Origin: an uncultured Cytophagales bacterium
GTDB taxonomy: Bacteria; Bacteroidota; Bacteroidia; Cytophagales; Cyclobacteriaceae
Assembly (NCBI GenBank): GCA_913057175.1
Contig: CAJXNP010000005.1
Location: forward strand, 62,001 to 126,000
DNA: 64,000 nucleotides
Reading direction: 5' to 3'
The notes under the pieces are model-generated. The model was given only the letters and a program-made list of their open reading frames with translations, ran no database searches and had not been told where the DNA came from. Both the position numbers and the translations under genes were made by a program. Below, piece after piece: positions 37,647 to 47,170 of the stretch (position 1 is the first letter of the stretch; every line of letters starts with the position of its first letter).

Positions 37647-38905
37647 AATCCGATAACTGCCTCAATCATTACACCGTTAAATTTTCCTTCCTGATATCTG
37701 GTTCCATTGAAACCATCACCATCATAGTTTTGACTCACATATTCCAGCTTCGCTAAAACGTTCTTGGTCATAAACCAACCTCCACCAATATTTACTCTAT
37801 TGATTTTTTGTTCATCAGCATTGTCAGTCCTTTCACCGTTTACCCCATTGTATCTTCCACCAACATAAAGCTGCTCTTTTCCTCCAAATCGATACAATAC
37901 CTCGGCACCAAGTTGTGTAAAGCCACCTCCAACGTCGTTGTTTCCATTATTGGCTACTTCAAATATTCCGAAGAATTCCAGGCCCCCGTATTTAATAAAT
38001 GGATTGATTTGAAATGCAGTTTGATAGGCGAAACCAGGATTAAAGCGTGGGTCGAAATCGCTTCCGCCAGATACTTCACTTTCGAGCGTATTGTAGTATC
38101 GTCCACCAGCCCGGTCTCCGCCATAAATGTAATCCCGGGTACTGCCACTTGTACTGTTATACAAAGAACCTGTCAGCCTGAACCTGAATTCATCGTTGAT
38201 TTGTTTGTCATAACCAAGTTTTCCGTAAAACACCATTCCACCGTCCCCTTTGATCGGGCTCTGGTTTAATCGACCATTGGTTATACCCGCAACTATCAAA
38301 AAACTCGAGGGTTGAAGTGTTAATTCAAAATGAGGTTCCGTGGTGAAAGCATCCATGATGTAATTGCCTACAAATGGATTGTAAATGGCTGCCGCGTTAT
38401 CTGACCTTCTGAAGTGAGCATCACCGTAATTGATTTCATCCATGCCGACCCGGATTGTTGCGATGTCCATAAATTCGTCCAGCAAACCTTCACTTATCCA
38501 ATCCAACCGGTCTATCTGCAGGTATCCTCCTTTAACATAAGCTTCAGAGTGGTGCCTGGAAGAGAGATAGGTTCTCAAGTGCATTCTCAGGCCTTCTGCC
38601 AGCTGTACATCCAGGTTAAGGTTAGCTGTAGGAAGGTTAAAATTTGAGACAAGGTCTACCAACGTATCACCCGGATTGCTGTTTTCATGGGATAATCCCT
38701 GAAACTGCAGTGCAAAATCACCTCCAACCTGTACATGTAAGCCATCAAATTCTACATCCGTCGTTTTTGGTGTTTCAAAAACATTCAATCCTTCTTGTCC
38801 GGGCGCCCTGAAATACTGTAATCTATTCCGTTGCGCCATAGCTCCACTCGTAACCACTATGAGCAAAGCAACCAATAGCATTCTGAAATTAACTGAGGTT
38901 CTCAT
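37643..38905 (-). CDS. Porin-like outer-membrane beta-barrel protein
   Basis: 420 residues with signal peptide (LLVALLIVVTSGAMAQ). Strand-rich throughout, with segments such as HVQVGGDFALQFQGL, FRFRLTGSLYN and LYVGGRYNGV, and a C-terminus GVMIEAVIGF ending in Phe as in outer-membrane barrels. An internal ATIRVGMDEINYGDAHFRRSDNAA segment resembles porin constriction-loop sequences of Bacteroidota. Substrate not identifiable. It lies between two YceI-fold genes: one on the same strand upstream (39 bases between) and one convergent. Confidence 0.75.
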   Translation of the reverse strand: MRTSVNFRMLLVALLIVVTSGAMAQRNRLQYFRAPGQEGLNVFETPKTTDVEFDGLHVQVGGDFALQFQGLSHENSNPGDTLVDLVSNFNLPTANLNLDVQLAEGLRMHLRTYLSSRHHSEAYVKGGYLQIDRLDWISEGLLDEFMDIATIRVGMDEINYGDAHFRRSDNAAAIYNPFVGNYIMDAFTTEPHFELTLQPSSFLIVAGITNGRLNQSPIKGDGGMVFYGKLGYDKQINDEFRFRLTGSLYNSTSGSTRDYIYGGDRAGGRYYNTLESEVSGGSDFDPRFNPGFAYQTAFQINPFIKYGGLEFFGIFEVANNGNNDVGGGFTQLGAEVLYRFGGKEQLYVGGRYNGVNGERTDNADEQKINRVNIGGGWFMTKNVLAKLEYVSQNYDGDGFNGTRYQEGKFNGVMIEAVIGF

Positions 38906-38944
38906 GATTCGTTAAGTTTTATGATTTATAGATAAAACAACCGG

Positions 38945-39496
38945 CTACTTCGAGAAGGTAACATCAAAGACGATTTCCAGATCATCTCCGGTTTTGATGC
39001 TTCCAAACATGGCAGTCGGCGGATCGACATTAAACTCCGTCATTTTCATTTTTGTCGATCCGGTACATTTAATATCTCCATTTGACAGAACCGAGCAACT
39101 CGATTCAAGCGTAATATTCTTTTTTGTTCCGGCAATGGTCAAATCACCGCTGGCTGTTACTTTCGACCCGGAAATTGATACATTCTTTGAGTCGAAAACA
39201 ATGGACTTGTGTTCTTTGGTTTTAATTGCCTCATATGCATTCTTATCCATTCCGCTTTTACCGCTTTTCAAGCTTTCTGCCTCTACGACAATGTGAATGT
39301 CACTGATGGAACTCAGGCTATTATCACTCACGGTGGCTTTTAAATAACCTTCTGAATTTTCGGATTTCATTTCCCAGTCATGAAGAGAGGAAGTCCCGGC
39401 TATGTGGATGTCATATCCTGATTTAAGGTTGTATTGAGTCTGGGCACTTAGCTGAAAAACAACCAATGCCAGTGGAAGTAAAAACAATTTTCTCAT
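38945..39496 (-). CDS. YceI family periplasmic protein
   Basis: 183 residues, signal peptide ending QLSAQ. Core blocks are IHIAGTSSLHDWEMK, EAESLKSGKSGMDKNAYEAIKTKEHKSI, DLTIAGTKKNITL and TEFNVDPPTAMFGSIKTGDDLEI, the standard YceI lipocalin-like fold that binds polyisoprenoid-type lipids. It is the first gene of a two-gene unit with the porin-like barrel. A nested palindrome about 45-65 bases upstream is a likely operator. Confidence 0.92.
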   Translation of the reverse strand: MRKLFLLPLALVVFQLSAQTQYNLKSGYDIHIAGTSSLHDWEMKSENSEGYLKATVSDNSLSSISDIHIVVEAESLKSGKSGMDKNAYEAIKTKEHKSIVFDSKNVSISGSKVTASGDLTIAGTKKNITLESSCSVLSNGDIKCTGSTKMKMTEFNVDPPTAMFGSIKTGDDLEIVFDVTFSK

Positions 39497-39539
39497 GGTG
39501 TAAATGATTTATGATTTGAAATTAGATTCTGGATACAAG

Positions 39540-39561
39540 AATTGTCATGACAATTGTCATG
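39540..39561. promoter_or_regulatory. Nested palindromic operator upstream of yceI
   Basis: Two overlapping perfect 16-bp palindromes: AATTGTCATGACAATT at 39540-39555 and CATGACAATTGTCATG at 39546-39561. The half site AATTGTCATG is thus repeated directly. It lies 44-65 bases before the yceI start. A -7 match TAAATTTG (minus strand, 39627-39634) lies further upstream, so a bound regulator would sit downstream of that start site. Confidence 0.6.
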
Positions 39562-39631
39562 TATTTGTATGATTTTAATTATTCTTTTGGTAAAAGCCAA
39601 TATAAGTCCAAAAAATACAGATTTTTCAAAT

Positions 39632-41002
39632 TTATTTCGACATGGCAAGCAAGATATCATGCTGAGTAATGATATGAATTTTGTTGTTTTCATCTCTTAC
39701 CAACAGCGCTTTGTGATCCTGATCAATTAACGATGTCAATACATCGAGGGTATTATTGAGGGCAACGAACCGTAGCGGTTCTTCCATGATGGATTTTATG
39801 GGTTCGCTTTTAAGTTCAGGGTTGGCTATAAGTTGGTGAAGTAGTTTTGAATCGGCGACACTTCCGACAAATTCATCATTTTCTACGACAGGAAGTTGTG
39901 AGATCCCTCTTGTATTTAAAACCTGTATAGCTTCGCCAACTGTAATAGAGCTATTAACTGTAAATAAGGAGTCTTTGCCATTTTTTGCGGTGACGATATC
40001 CTTTGCTGTCGCAAATGATCGGGATTCCACAAACCCGCGATCTTTCATCCAGTCGTCGTTGTAAATTTTATTGAGATACCTGGTGCCATGATCAGGAAGA
40101 ATGATGACCATCAGATCATCTTCTTTGAGATGGTCTTTGGCATATTCCATGGCTCCATATACGGCAGAACCGCAAGACCACCCCACAAATAAACCCTCCT
40201 GTCGGGCTAGTTTACGGGTCATAATGGCTGAGTCTTTATCAGTGACTTTAATAAAAGTATCAATCAGGTCAAAGTCTACATTCTTTGGAAGGATATCTTC
40301 ACCAATCCCTTCCACCATATATGGATAGATCTCTTTTTCGTCAAACTCGCCCGTTTCTTTATATTTTTTAAAGACTGAACCATAGCTGTCAATTCCAACA
40401 GTGATAATATTGGGGTTTTGTTCCTTCAGGTATTTCGAAATACCGCACATTGAGCCTCCCGTTCCTACACCGGCAGCAAAGTGTGTGATTTTGCCTTCAG
40501 TCTGTTCCCAAATTTCCGGCCCGGTAGTTTCATAGTGAGCTGCCGTGTTGGATAGGTTATCATATTGATTGGCATAAAAGGAGTTGGGGGTTTCGGAAGC
40601 TATTTTTTTGGCTACGGAGTAGTAAGATCTTGGATCATCTGCTGCCACATTGGTCGGGCAAACAATTACTTCGGCACCCATGGCCCGTAGAATGTCAATC
40701 TTTTCTCGTGATTGCTTGTCGGCCAGTGTAAATACACACTTATATCCTTTGGCGATAGCAGCTAATGCTAATCCCATTCCGGTATTGCCGGATGTTCCTT
40801 CCACTATGACTCCTCCCGGCTTTAGTTGTCCGTTCTTTTCTGCATCCTCAATGATTTTCAACGCCATTCTGTCTTTCATGGAATTGCCCGGGTTAAAGTA
40901 TTCCACTTTTACCAACATGGTACCCTTTATTTCTTTATTTACTTTATTGAGTTTAACAAGAGGAGTATTACCGATTGTATCAATAATATGGTTGTAATAC
41001 AT
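39632..41002 (-). CDS. Cystathionine beta-synthase (PLP enzyme with CBS pair)
   Basis: 456 residues. The N-terminal 330 residues are a fold-type II PLP enzyme: DTIGNTPLVKL, PLP lysine in NPGNSMKDRM (Lys43), EGTSGNTGMGLA for substrate and phosphate binding, and GVGTGGSMCGI. The C-terminus (about 335-456) is a pair of CBS domains (VNSSITVGEAIQVL, SIMEEPLRFVALNNTLDVL), which in cystathionine beta-synthases bind adenosyl ligands. It condenses homocysteine with serine, or acts as cysteine synthase. A near-palindrome TACAAT-GA-ATTGTA lies upstream at 41024-41037. Substrate preference is inferred. Confidence 0.88.
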   Translation of the reverse strand: MYYNHIIDTIGNTPLVKLNKVNKEIKGTMLVKVEYFNPGNSMKDRMALKIIEDAEKNGQLKPGGVIVEGTSGNTGMGLALAAIAKGYKCVFTLADKQSREKIDILRAMGAEVIVCPTNVAADDPRSYYSVAKKIASETPNSFYANQYDNLSNTAAHYETTGPEIWEQTEGKITHFAAGVGTGGSMCGISKYLKEQNPNIITVGIDSYGSVFKKYKETGEFDEKEIYPYMVEGIGEDILPKNVDFDLIDTFIKVTDKDSAIMTRKLARQEGLFVGWSCGSAVYGAMEYAKDHLKEDDLMVIILPDHGTRYLNKIYNDDWMKDRGFVESRSFATAKDIVTAKNGKDSLFTVNSSITVGEAIQVLNTRGISQLPVVENDEFVGSVADSKLLHQLIANPELKSEPIKSIMEEPLRFVALNNTLDVLTSLIDQDHKALLVRDENNKIHIITQHDILLAMSK

Positions 41003-41070
41003 AGTGCGAAGTTTGTTTTAAAATACAATGAATTGTACGTTTTAGAAAATGCTTTTGTGACTATTTTATG

Positions 41071-43659
41071 TCATAAAGTTGTCTGAATGATCTGGCTGAA
41101 AAAGATGCTGTTGAAAAACACTTTCTCCGTTCCATACCAGAAAGCCCTGAAGTTGGGGTTGAATGAAAATGCGATCACTTTTCCTTTTCCGTTTGGCACC
41201 ACCATGACCCCCGCGCTTTCGGAAAGGTTATTGAGGTTTTTATCAGATATATACCCTGAAATCAATGGGTTGGAAGTGAATATAATTGGGTTATTGAATG
41301 TCAGGCTTGTTGATGCTTCCAACCATAATTTGCTGTCTTTAAAAACCGGTAAATGATCGCTTTGATACCCGTAACACAATGGATGAGTTACATCAATCTT
41401 TGTATTGAAAATAGCGCCTCCCATGTTTTGAGCTCCTTTGAATTTTTCCCGCTGATTGTAGGCAATGTTTTCCAGTTCGACTTTTTCCTGAAATTTCAGG
41501 TTGACACCAATAACATTTTTATTCTTCAGCCATTTTACGGCATCATTCATGGCAATGATAGTTCCTCCCTCATTTACCCAATCCTTGATATTGTTAAGAT
41601 CATCCAGTTCATTGTAACTGCCGTCTGCCATTAAAATGGTGTTGTAGGCATACAAGTCAATCTTTGAGAGGTTTTTCATTGGAACCAACGTGACGGGAAT
41701 GTCCATTTTATTGTCCAGCAAATGCCATATCTCTCCTGCTTCATAGGCATTGACTTTTTCACCTACCAGCATCAGGATTTTAGGCTTTTCAATAGCAAGG
41801 AACTTTGGACTTCCCAAGTCAATTCCCGTTGAGGTAGCGCCTGACGGAAGAGAAACAACATCTACTTTGTATTTTTTTGAGTACCTGGTAATAATTTCAA
41901 AAACCTTTTCCTGATCCAATGTTTGATTTCCCAATGGAATGAGAATGGAACCAAATGAGAAATCCAAAGAATTATTCATACGAAATTCTTCGGTAGCTAC
42001 TTTTACCTTTACACCAGCCTGCAACAGTTTATTAAGAAATGCCGGAGCCTGGTATTGATCCCAGTTAAAAATATATGCATAGTTGCTTTTTTCGGGAAGC
42101 TTCATGTCAATTGAGTCGATAGAAGCTAATTTTTCGGAGTTTTGGATTAGCCGGGGAACACTCTTGTCACTGAATTCCGCATACTCAATGTTAAAAGACA
42201 GGTCAAGCGACCAGGCTGAAATGTCATAAAATAAGCTGTCCTTAAAAGTTTTTCGCTTCTCAAATAATGCTTTGACTAGAAGATGCTGTCTTTGATTGAG
42301 GGGAATTAAGTAGCTGCTATTTTCATTGAATGATTTGTTTCCAATATTTATGTCTTTGTGAGGTATATAAAGGTCAATTTTGTGCTGAAGTAGAATCTCG
42401 GCTAATTTATTCAATCGGTACTTGTCGTTTTGACTCCCAATAATGATGACATTGTTCGCTTCGTTTTCTCCAAGCTCTATCGCATCTCTGTAGAACTTTG
42501 ATTGGTAACTCAAAAGTTCATCTTTCATTTCAAGGCTTCCTTTAAGAGTTGACAACGTGACCGTCAATTGATTTTTGATCGTTTGGGGGAATCTTAGTAT
42601 TCCATTATCGGTTTCCCTGACGTGCCCACGAGAGGAAGCTTGTTCGAACAAAATTCCAATGGATCCATGAAGGTCCGGATATGTTGAGCCCTTTCCGTAG
42701 TAAAAGTCATCGAAATTTTCCTTGGTGAAATACAATTGTTTTTCATTGTCCAATGCCACAGCGTGATAGTCAGCAATTGCCTGTGTCAACGTAACATTTT
42801 CATCCGGTGTAAGGGGATGCTTTCTGCTGGGAACACCAGGTTGGAAAAATAAGGTAGAATTGCTGCCCATTTCATGATGATCAGTCAAAACATTTGGCTT
42901 CCACTCGTGAAACAAGGCTATCCTTCCCTTGCTCTCAGGTTGCTGTATCAGCAACCAATCCCTGTTTAGGTCAAACCAGTAATGATTGGTTCGGCCGGAT
43001 GGCCAGGGTTCATTGTGCTCCATGCTGTTCACATCGGCAATCAGGTTTTTTGATTTGTTGGAGTTCACCCATGTAGAAAATCTCTGTAGGCCATCCGGAT
43101 TGATGCTTGGATCAAGCAGAATTACGGTATTGGATAATAGTTCATCAATAATTGGATTTTCTGCAGCCGCCAGGTAATAGGCGACAAGTAAAGCTGAATT
43201 GCTGCCGCTGGACTCATTACCATGGACGCTGTATCCCAACCAGGTGACTAGTGGAATATCAGTAAGTTCCTTTTCATTTATTCTTTCTCCTGTAGACAGC
43301 TTTTTGTGTTGATTTTTTAATTCCTCAATTTTAGAATGGTTTTCAGGGGAAGTGATAGTCAACATAACGAGCGGCCTCTTTTCATGCGTTTTTCCGTATT
43401 GCTGAATGGTAATTCTGTCCGATTGGTTTGCCAGGTGGTGCATGTAGTAAACAAGCTTGTCATGTGTAATGTGAAATTCACCCACCTCATGACCAATTAC
43501 TTCCGAAGGCGTGGATATATTTTGATTATAGGTAATATCCTGAGGAAGGTAGTAAGAGAGCTCAACATTTTGAGCAAACATGTTCGAATAACCAAACAAC
43601 AAAGAAGCTATAGCAAACAGTAAAAATTTCAGACCAATTTGTTTTGTGTACTTATCCAT
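41071..43659 (-). CDS. Secreted M14 family zinc carboxypeptidase
   Basis: 862 residues with signal peptide (LKFLLFAIASLLFGYSNMFAQ). The peptidase domain spans about 45-390 with zinc ligands His146 and Glu149 in WLGYSVHGNESSG and a third histidine in TDHHEMGSN; a candidate catalytic Glu is in IGILFEQASSRG. The C-terminal part (about 600-740) has a Rossmann/ThuA-like segment (ILMADGSYNELDD, IKDWVNEGGTIIAMNDA). This domain order is typical of large Bacteroidota M14 peptidases. Its start overlaps the end of the arginase-fold gene by 31 bases, so the two are coupled. Likely digests peptides in the periplasm or outside. Confidence 0.9.
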   Translation of the reverse strand: MDKYTKQIGLKFLLFAIASLLFGYSNMFAQNVELSYYLPQDITYNQNISTPSEVIGHEVGEFHITHDKLVYYMHHLANQSDRITIQQYGKTHEKRPLVMLTITSPENHSKIEELKNQHKKLSTGERINEKELTDIPLVTWLGYSVHGNESSGSNSALLVAYYLAAAENPIIDELLSNTVILLDPSINPDGLQRFSTWVNSNKSKNLIADVNSMEHNEPWPSGRTNHYWFDLNRDWLLIQQPESKGRIALFHEWKPNVLTDHHEMGSNSTLFFQPGVPSRKHPLTPDENVTLTQAIADYHAVALDNEKQLYFTKENFDDFYYGKGSTYPDLHGSIGILFEQASSRGHVRETDNGILRFPQTIKNQLTVTLSTLKGSLEMKDELLSYQSKFYRDAIELGENEANNVIIIGSQNDKYRLNKLAEILLQHKIDLYIPHKDINIGNKSFNENSSYLIPLNQRQHLLVKALFEKRKTFKDSLFYDISAWSLDLSFNIEYAEFSDKSVPRLIQNSEKLASIDSIDMKLPEKSNYAYIFNWDQYQAPAFLNKLLQAGVKVKVATEEFRMNNSLDFSFGSILIPLGNQTLDQEKVFEIITRYSKKYKVDVVSLPSGATSTGIDLGSPKFLAIEKPKILMLVGEKVNAYEAGEIWHLLDNKMDIPVTLVPMKNLSKIDLYAYNTILMADGSYNELDDLNNIKDWVNEGGTIIAMNDAVKWLKNKNVIGVNLKFQEKVELENIAYNQREKFKGAQNMGGAIFNTKIDVTHPLCYGYQSDHLPVFKDSKLWLEASTSLTFNNPIIFTSNPLISGYISDKNLNNLSESAGVMVVPNGKGKVIAFSFNPNFRAFWYGTEKVFFNSIFFSQIIQTTL

Positions 43660-44789
43660 CTTTCGGGAACTTCTCCTTTTTGTGCTAACTGGTAATCAGA
43701 ATAGCTGCAGGGAATGATCAAATTTCTTTCATACATAAACTTTCCATGGGGATAGGGAACCTCCATCCACCACTTTTCACTCAATTTACTTTTGTAAAAG
43801 ACAATAGTAGCCGGCTCCTCGGGCATGGAAACAACATATCTCAGGTAGTGATTTCCTCTAAAATTACTTTCATCCTTGCGGTGATAAAATCCTTCGATAA
43901 AATACCAGATCATGGTGGCGACTACGCTTGCTGTCTTTTTATTGGCATCGTCGTATTCAGGATTGTATTCATAAAAACCAGCTGAGCTCATTTTTTCATT
44001 CAACCCCGCATACCAGCATATCTGGCATGCCTCTTCGCCTGTCAGGCCAAATGGTTGGGCATTTTCATTGCCCGGAGCATCAGATGACTTAATAGCTGTT
44101 ATGTCAAAACTCATAAAATCAGCTTCCCTGATCAATGGTTCCATTTCCTTGATACTCTGTCGCAAATAACCAAGTCGATAAGAATCAAAGTAAAGCTTTT
44201 CAAGGATCGACAATGTCTCATTATCAATTAAGTATGATTGATATGCCATCTGGCATAAATTAAAGAGAAAATTATTTTCGTACATCATGATATGATGTAA
44301 GTGGTTTTTGTGATTAACTGAGGAAGACCCATCTTCCAGGTCGAGAAAGGCGTCAATATTTAAAATGCTCACCAGTTTTTCGAGGCCTTCATAGGCAAGA
44401 TATTGCGCATATGTAAAATCATGCGAGCTACCGATCAAAATGGGCAAGATGTTTTTTTCTATGAGAATAGCGCATATTTCCCTTACCCTTAAATGCGTCT
44501 CCTCCAGTGATATTCCTGTATTGACATTTCCCAGGTCGACAATTCGGTACGAGCCTGATCCTTTCTTTAAACGATAAAGTTTTTTCCTGATTTCGTTAGC
44601 TCCCGATTCGCAACCTTCATTGTTGTTTGTTCCCCTGGTTTCATCGATTCCAATCAATGCAATATTGGCATCACGATAATCCGGCTGCTTTTCAGTAAAG
44701 GCGGAAATGCTTTTGTAAAAAGAGTGAGAGTCCTTTATGTCAGAATAGACTTCTTCAGGAATGGGGGAGAAAAATATTTTAAGATCCAT
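43629..44789 (-). CDS. Arginase-fold protein (formimidoylglutamase-like) with altered metal ligands
   Basis: 386 residues of the arginase/deacetylase fold: GIDETRGTNNNEGCESGANEIRKKLYRL, ILIGSSHDFTYAQYLAYEG, ILNIDAFLDLED, FMSFDITAIKSSDAPG. Members of this family hydrolyse guanidino or formimino groups with two Mn ions. Here the GGGH-type His is kept (GSSHD), but DAHxD reads DAFLD, losing the His, and SFDxD reads SFDIT, losing the second Asp. The metal site is therefore incomplete by eye and activity is uncertain. The start codon lies only ten bases after the T run of the nqrF terminator. Annotation as formimidoylglutamase would be by similarity only. Confidence 0.8.
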   Translation of the reverse strand: MDLKIFFSPIPEEVYSDIKDSHSFYKSISAFTEKQPDYRDANIALIGIDETRGTNNNEGCESGANEIRKKLYRLKKGSGSYRIVDLGNVNTGISLEETHLRVREICAILIEKNILPILIGSSHDFTYAQYLAYEGLEKLVSILNIDAFLDLEDGSSSVNHKNHLHHIMMYENNFLFNLCQMAYQSYLIDNETLSILEKLYFDSYRLGYLRQSIKEMEPLIREADFMSFDITAIKSSDAPGNENAQPFGLTGEEACQICWYAGLNEKMSSAGFYEYNPEYDDANKKTASVVATMIWYFIEGFYHRKDESNFRGNHYLRYVVSMPEEPATIVFYKSKLSEKWWMEVPYPHGKFMYERNLIIPCSYSDYQLAQKGEVPERWISTQNKLV

Positions 44790-44798
44790 GATTACAAT

Positions 44799-44836
44799 TA
44801 AAAATAAAAAAAGGGAGAACTTTTACATTCTCCCTT
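44799..44836 (-). terminator. Intrinsic terminator of nqrF
   Basis: Perfect 9-bp arms AAGGGAGAA (44811-44819) and TTCTCCCTT (44828-44836), 8-base loop. On the minus strand a T-rich tract follows (A-rich 44799-44810). It lies 20 bases past the nqrF stop codon and abuts the start of the next gene. Confidence 0.85.
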
Positions 44837-44856
44837 GAAATTTATTCATAAGGTCG

Positions 44857-46161
44857 TTAACCTCCAAAATCGTCAAACCGAATATTTTCAGGCGGAACGC
44901 CCATTTCATCGAGCATTTTTGTTACGGCAGCATTCATCAAAGGAGGCCCACACAAGTAATATTCTACCTCTTCTGGTTCCGGGTGGGTTTTTAAATAGTT
45001 TTCATATAATACCTGGTGGATAAAGCCTACATAGCCATTACCATCCTTGTCATCCAGGCTTTTCTTTACTTTCCAGTTGTCTTCTTTGAGAGGCTCGCTC
45101 AAGCCTATGAAAAAGTTAAAGTTTGGAAATTCCTTTTCAATTTTTTCAAAGTGATCCAAATAGAAAAGCTCTCTTTTCGACCGACCTCCATACCAGTAGG
45201 AAACTTTTCTTTTAGTTTTTTCAGTGTGAAATAAATGGAAGATATGCGATCTGAGAGGCGCCATTCCGGCTCCACCACCGATGTAGATCATTTCCCTTTC
45301 TGTTTCGTTGATGAAGAATTCACCGTAAGGACCTGAAATCGTTACTTTATCTCCTGGCTTTCTGCTAAAAACGTAGGATGAACAAATTCCAGGATTTACA
45401 TCCATCCACTTACCAGCAGCACGATCCCAAGGTGGTGTAGCGATCCTGATGTTCAACATGATGATGTTTCCTTCTGCCGGGTGATTGGCCATAGAATAAG
45501 CCCTGAAAATAGGCTCATCATTTTTCATTTTCAGATCCCATAAATTGAACTTGTCCCAGTCTTCCTTGTAAACATCCTGCGGGTGTTTCAATTCCGGGTG
45601 AGGTGTAATATCCATTGTTTTGAAGTCAACAGAAACTTCAGGAACGTCAATCTGGATATAACCGCCAGATTCGAAATCCAGGGTTTCTCCTTCGGGCAGT
45701 TTTACAACAAATTCCTTGATAAATGTTGATACATTGTAATTGGAAACAACTTCGCATTCCCATTTTTTGATCCCGAATATTTCTTCAGGGATCTTTATTT
45801 TCATGTCATTCTTTACCTTCACCTGGCAAGATAGTCTGACATTTTCCTGCTGTTCAGTTCTGCTCAAATGGCCAACTTCCGTAGGAAGAACCTCTCCACC
45901 GCCGTCAGTGATTACACATTTGCACATGGCACACGTTCCACCACCACCGCAAGCCGATGGCAAAAATATTTTATTATTACCAAGAGTGGATAAAAGTGAT
46001 GAACCTGCACTTGTTACCAGTGGTTTTTCGGTATCACCGTTGATGATGATATTAACATCACCTTGTTGTACCAGTTTTGATTGTGCGTACAAAAGCAGAA
46101 ATACCAATATCAATATGACTATCGTAAAGGCTACAACTGATGAAATAATTACTGGACCCAT
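44857..46161 (-). CDS. nqrF: NqrF, FAD and 2Fe-2S subunit of Na+-translocating NADH:quinone reductase
   Basis: 434 residues. An N-terminal membrane helix is followed by a ferredoxin domain with cluster cysteines at 71, 77, 80 and 112 ([12 protein letters not shown]... LSCQ), an FAD domain with RAYSMAN, and an NADH domain with [13 protein letters not shown]. It takes electrons from NADH into the Na+-pumping NQR complex. No nqrA-E genes are in this window, although nqrF normally ends an nqrABCDEF operon, so it is either isolated here or a second copy. It has its own promoter candidate and terminator. Confidence 0.94.
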   Translation of the reverse strand: MGPVIISSVVAFTIVILILVFLLLYAQSKLVQQGDVNIIINGDTEKPLVTSAGSSLLSTLGNNKIFLPSACGGGGTCAMCKCVITDGGGEVLPTEVGHLSRTEQQENVRLSCQVKVKNDMKIKIPEEIFGIKKWECEVVSNYNVSTFIKEFVVKLPEGETLDFESGGYIQIDVPEVSVDFKTMDITPHPELKHPQDVYKEDWDKFNLWDLKMKNDEPIFRAYSMANHPAEGNIIMLNIRIATPPWDRAAGKWMDVNPGICSSYVFSRKPGDKVTISGPYGEFFINETEREMIYIGGGAGMAPLRSHIFHLFHTEKTKRKVSYWYGGRSKRELFYLDHFEKIEKEFPNFNFFIGLSEPLKEDNWKVKKSLDDKDGNGYVGFIHQVLYENYLKTHPEPEEVEYYLCGPPLMNAAVTKMLDEMGVPPENIRFDDFGG

Positions 46162-46195
46162 TTATCTACCTTTTTTTGATATTTATAATTGGTTG

Positions 46196-46203
46196 CAAAT
46201 ATA
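46196..46203 (-). promoter_or_regulatory. Probable -7 element of nqrF
   Basis: TATATTTG on the minus strand, exact TAnnTTTG, 35 bases before the start codon. A TTG on the minus strand (46229-46231) stands 25 bases further upstream, slightly too far for consensus. Confidence 0.45.
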
Positions 46204-46286
46204 TTTATATAATCCTGATTTTACAGATCAACGTATTATTTTTTCCCATTTGATCAACTAACATTCAGTCAACAAAAATGTTTGAC

Positions 46287-47126
46287 TTAGTTGAGCATAT
46301 TTAGCAAGGTGGAAAGCTTGCTCTTTAGCTGTCGCCGATCGATAATAAAATCAATGAAACCATGATCAAGCAGGAATTCCGAACTTTGGAAACCTTTCGG
46401 AAGATCTTTGCCGATCGTTTCGCGGATGACCCGAGGTCCTGCAAATCCGATCAATGCCCCTGGTTCAGCAATATTGAAATCACCGAGCATAGCATATGAT
46501 GCTGTTACACCTCCTGTAGTTGGGTCTGTAAGAATAGATATATAGGGTATTTTTGATTCCGAGAGAAGGGCAAGTTTGGCAGATGTCTTTGCCATCTGCA
46601 TAAGGGAATATCCTGCTTCCATCATCCTGGCCCCACCGGATTTAGAGATCATGATGAAAGGAATTTTATTATCAATCGAGTGCTGGATTCCCCGGGCGAT
46701 TTTCTCCCCTACAACCGACCCCATGGATCCGCCAATAAAGTTGAAGTCCATGCAGGAAACTGTTATGGGAATATTATTCATTTTTCCATGAGCAGTCCTG
46801 ACGGCATCCTTTAGATTGGTTTTTCCCTGTGAGTCCTTAATTCTCTTGGGGTAGGGTTTGCTGTCTTTAAATTTCAATGGATCGGCAGATTCCATGTTTG
46901 CATCCAATTCGGTAAACTTGTTGTTATCAAACAGGATCTCAAAATATTCCTTGGAACCGATCCTCACATGAAACTCATCATCCGGGCAGACGTAGCAGTT
47001 ATTCTTTAATTCCCTGACATGGATGATCTTACCACTGGGAGTTTTATACCATAAGCCATCCGGAACATCCTTTTTTGCTTCTGTTGGTGTCTGGATGCCT
47101 TTGTCTTTTCTAAGAAACCAAGCCAT
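46287..47126 (-). CDS. accD: AccD, acetyl-CoA carboxylase carboxyltransferase beta subunit
   Basis: 279 residues. The crotonase-like carboxyltransferase core has [39 protein letters not shown] and [16 protein letters not shown]. It transfers the carboxyl group from biotin to acetyl-CoA together with AccA. The N-terminal zinc ribbon, four cysteines in E. coli AccD, is not intact: only Cys44 and Cys47 remain near NNCYVCPDD. From memory, Bacteroidota AccD proteins generally lack the ribbon. It follows the DUF4834 gene by 44 bases. Confidence 0.95.
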   Translation of the reverse strand: MAWFLRKDKGIQTPTEAKKDVPDGLWYKTPSGKIIHVRELKNNCYVCPDDEFHVRIGSKEYFEILFDNNKFTELDANMESADPLKFKDSKPYPKRIKDSQGKTNLKDAVRTAHGKMNNIPITVSCMDFNFIGGSMGSVVGEKIARGIQHSIDNKIPFIMISKSGGARMMEAGYSLMQMAKTSAKLALLSESKIPYISILTDPTTGGVTASYAMLGDFNIAEPGALIGFAGPRVIRETIGKDLPKGFQSSEFLLDHGFIDFIIDRRQLKSKLSTLLNMLN

Positions 47127-47170
47127 AAAGTGTTAGTTTGTATTGCAATATAGATAAAATGAATAGGAAA

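Noticed and set aside
45740-46261. 173-codon plus-strand frame opposite nqrF
   Set aside because: Antisense of a clearly conserved gene, cysteine/proline-rich by reverse complement only.
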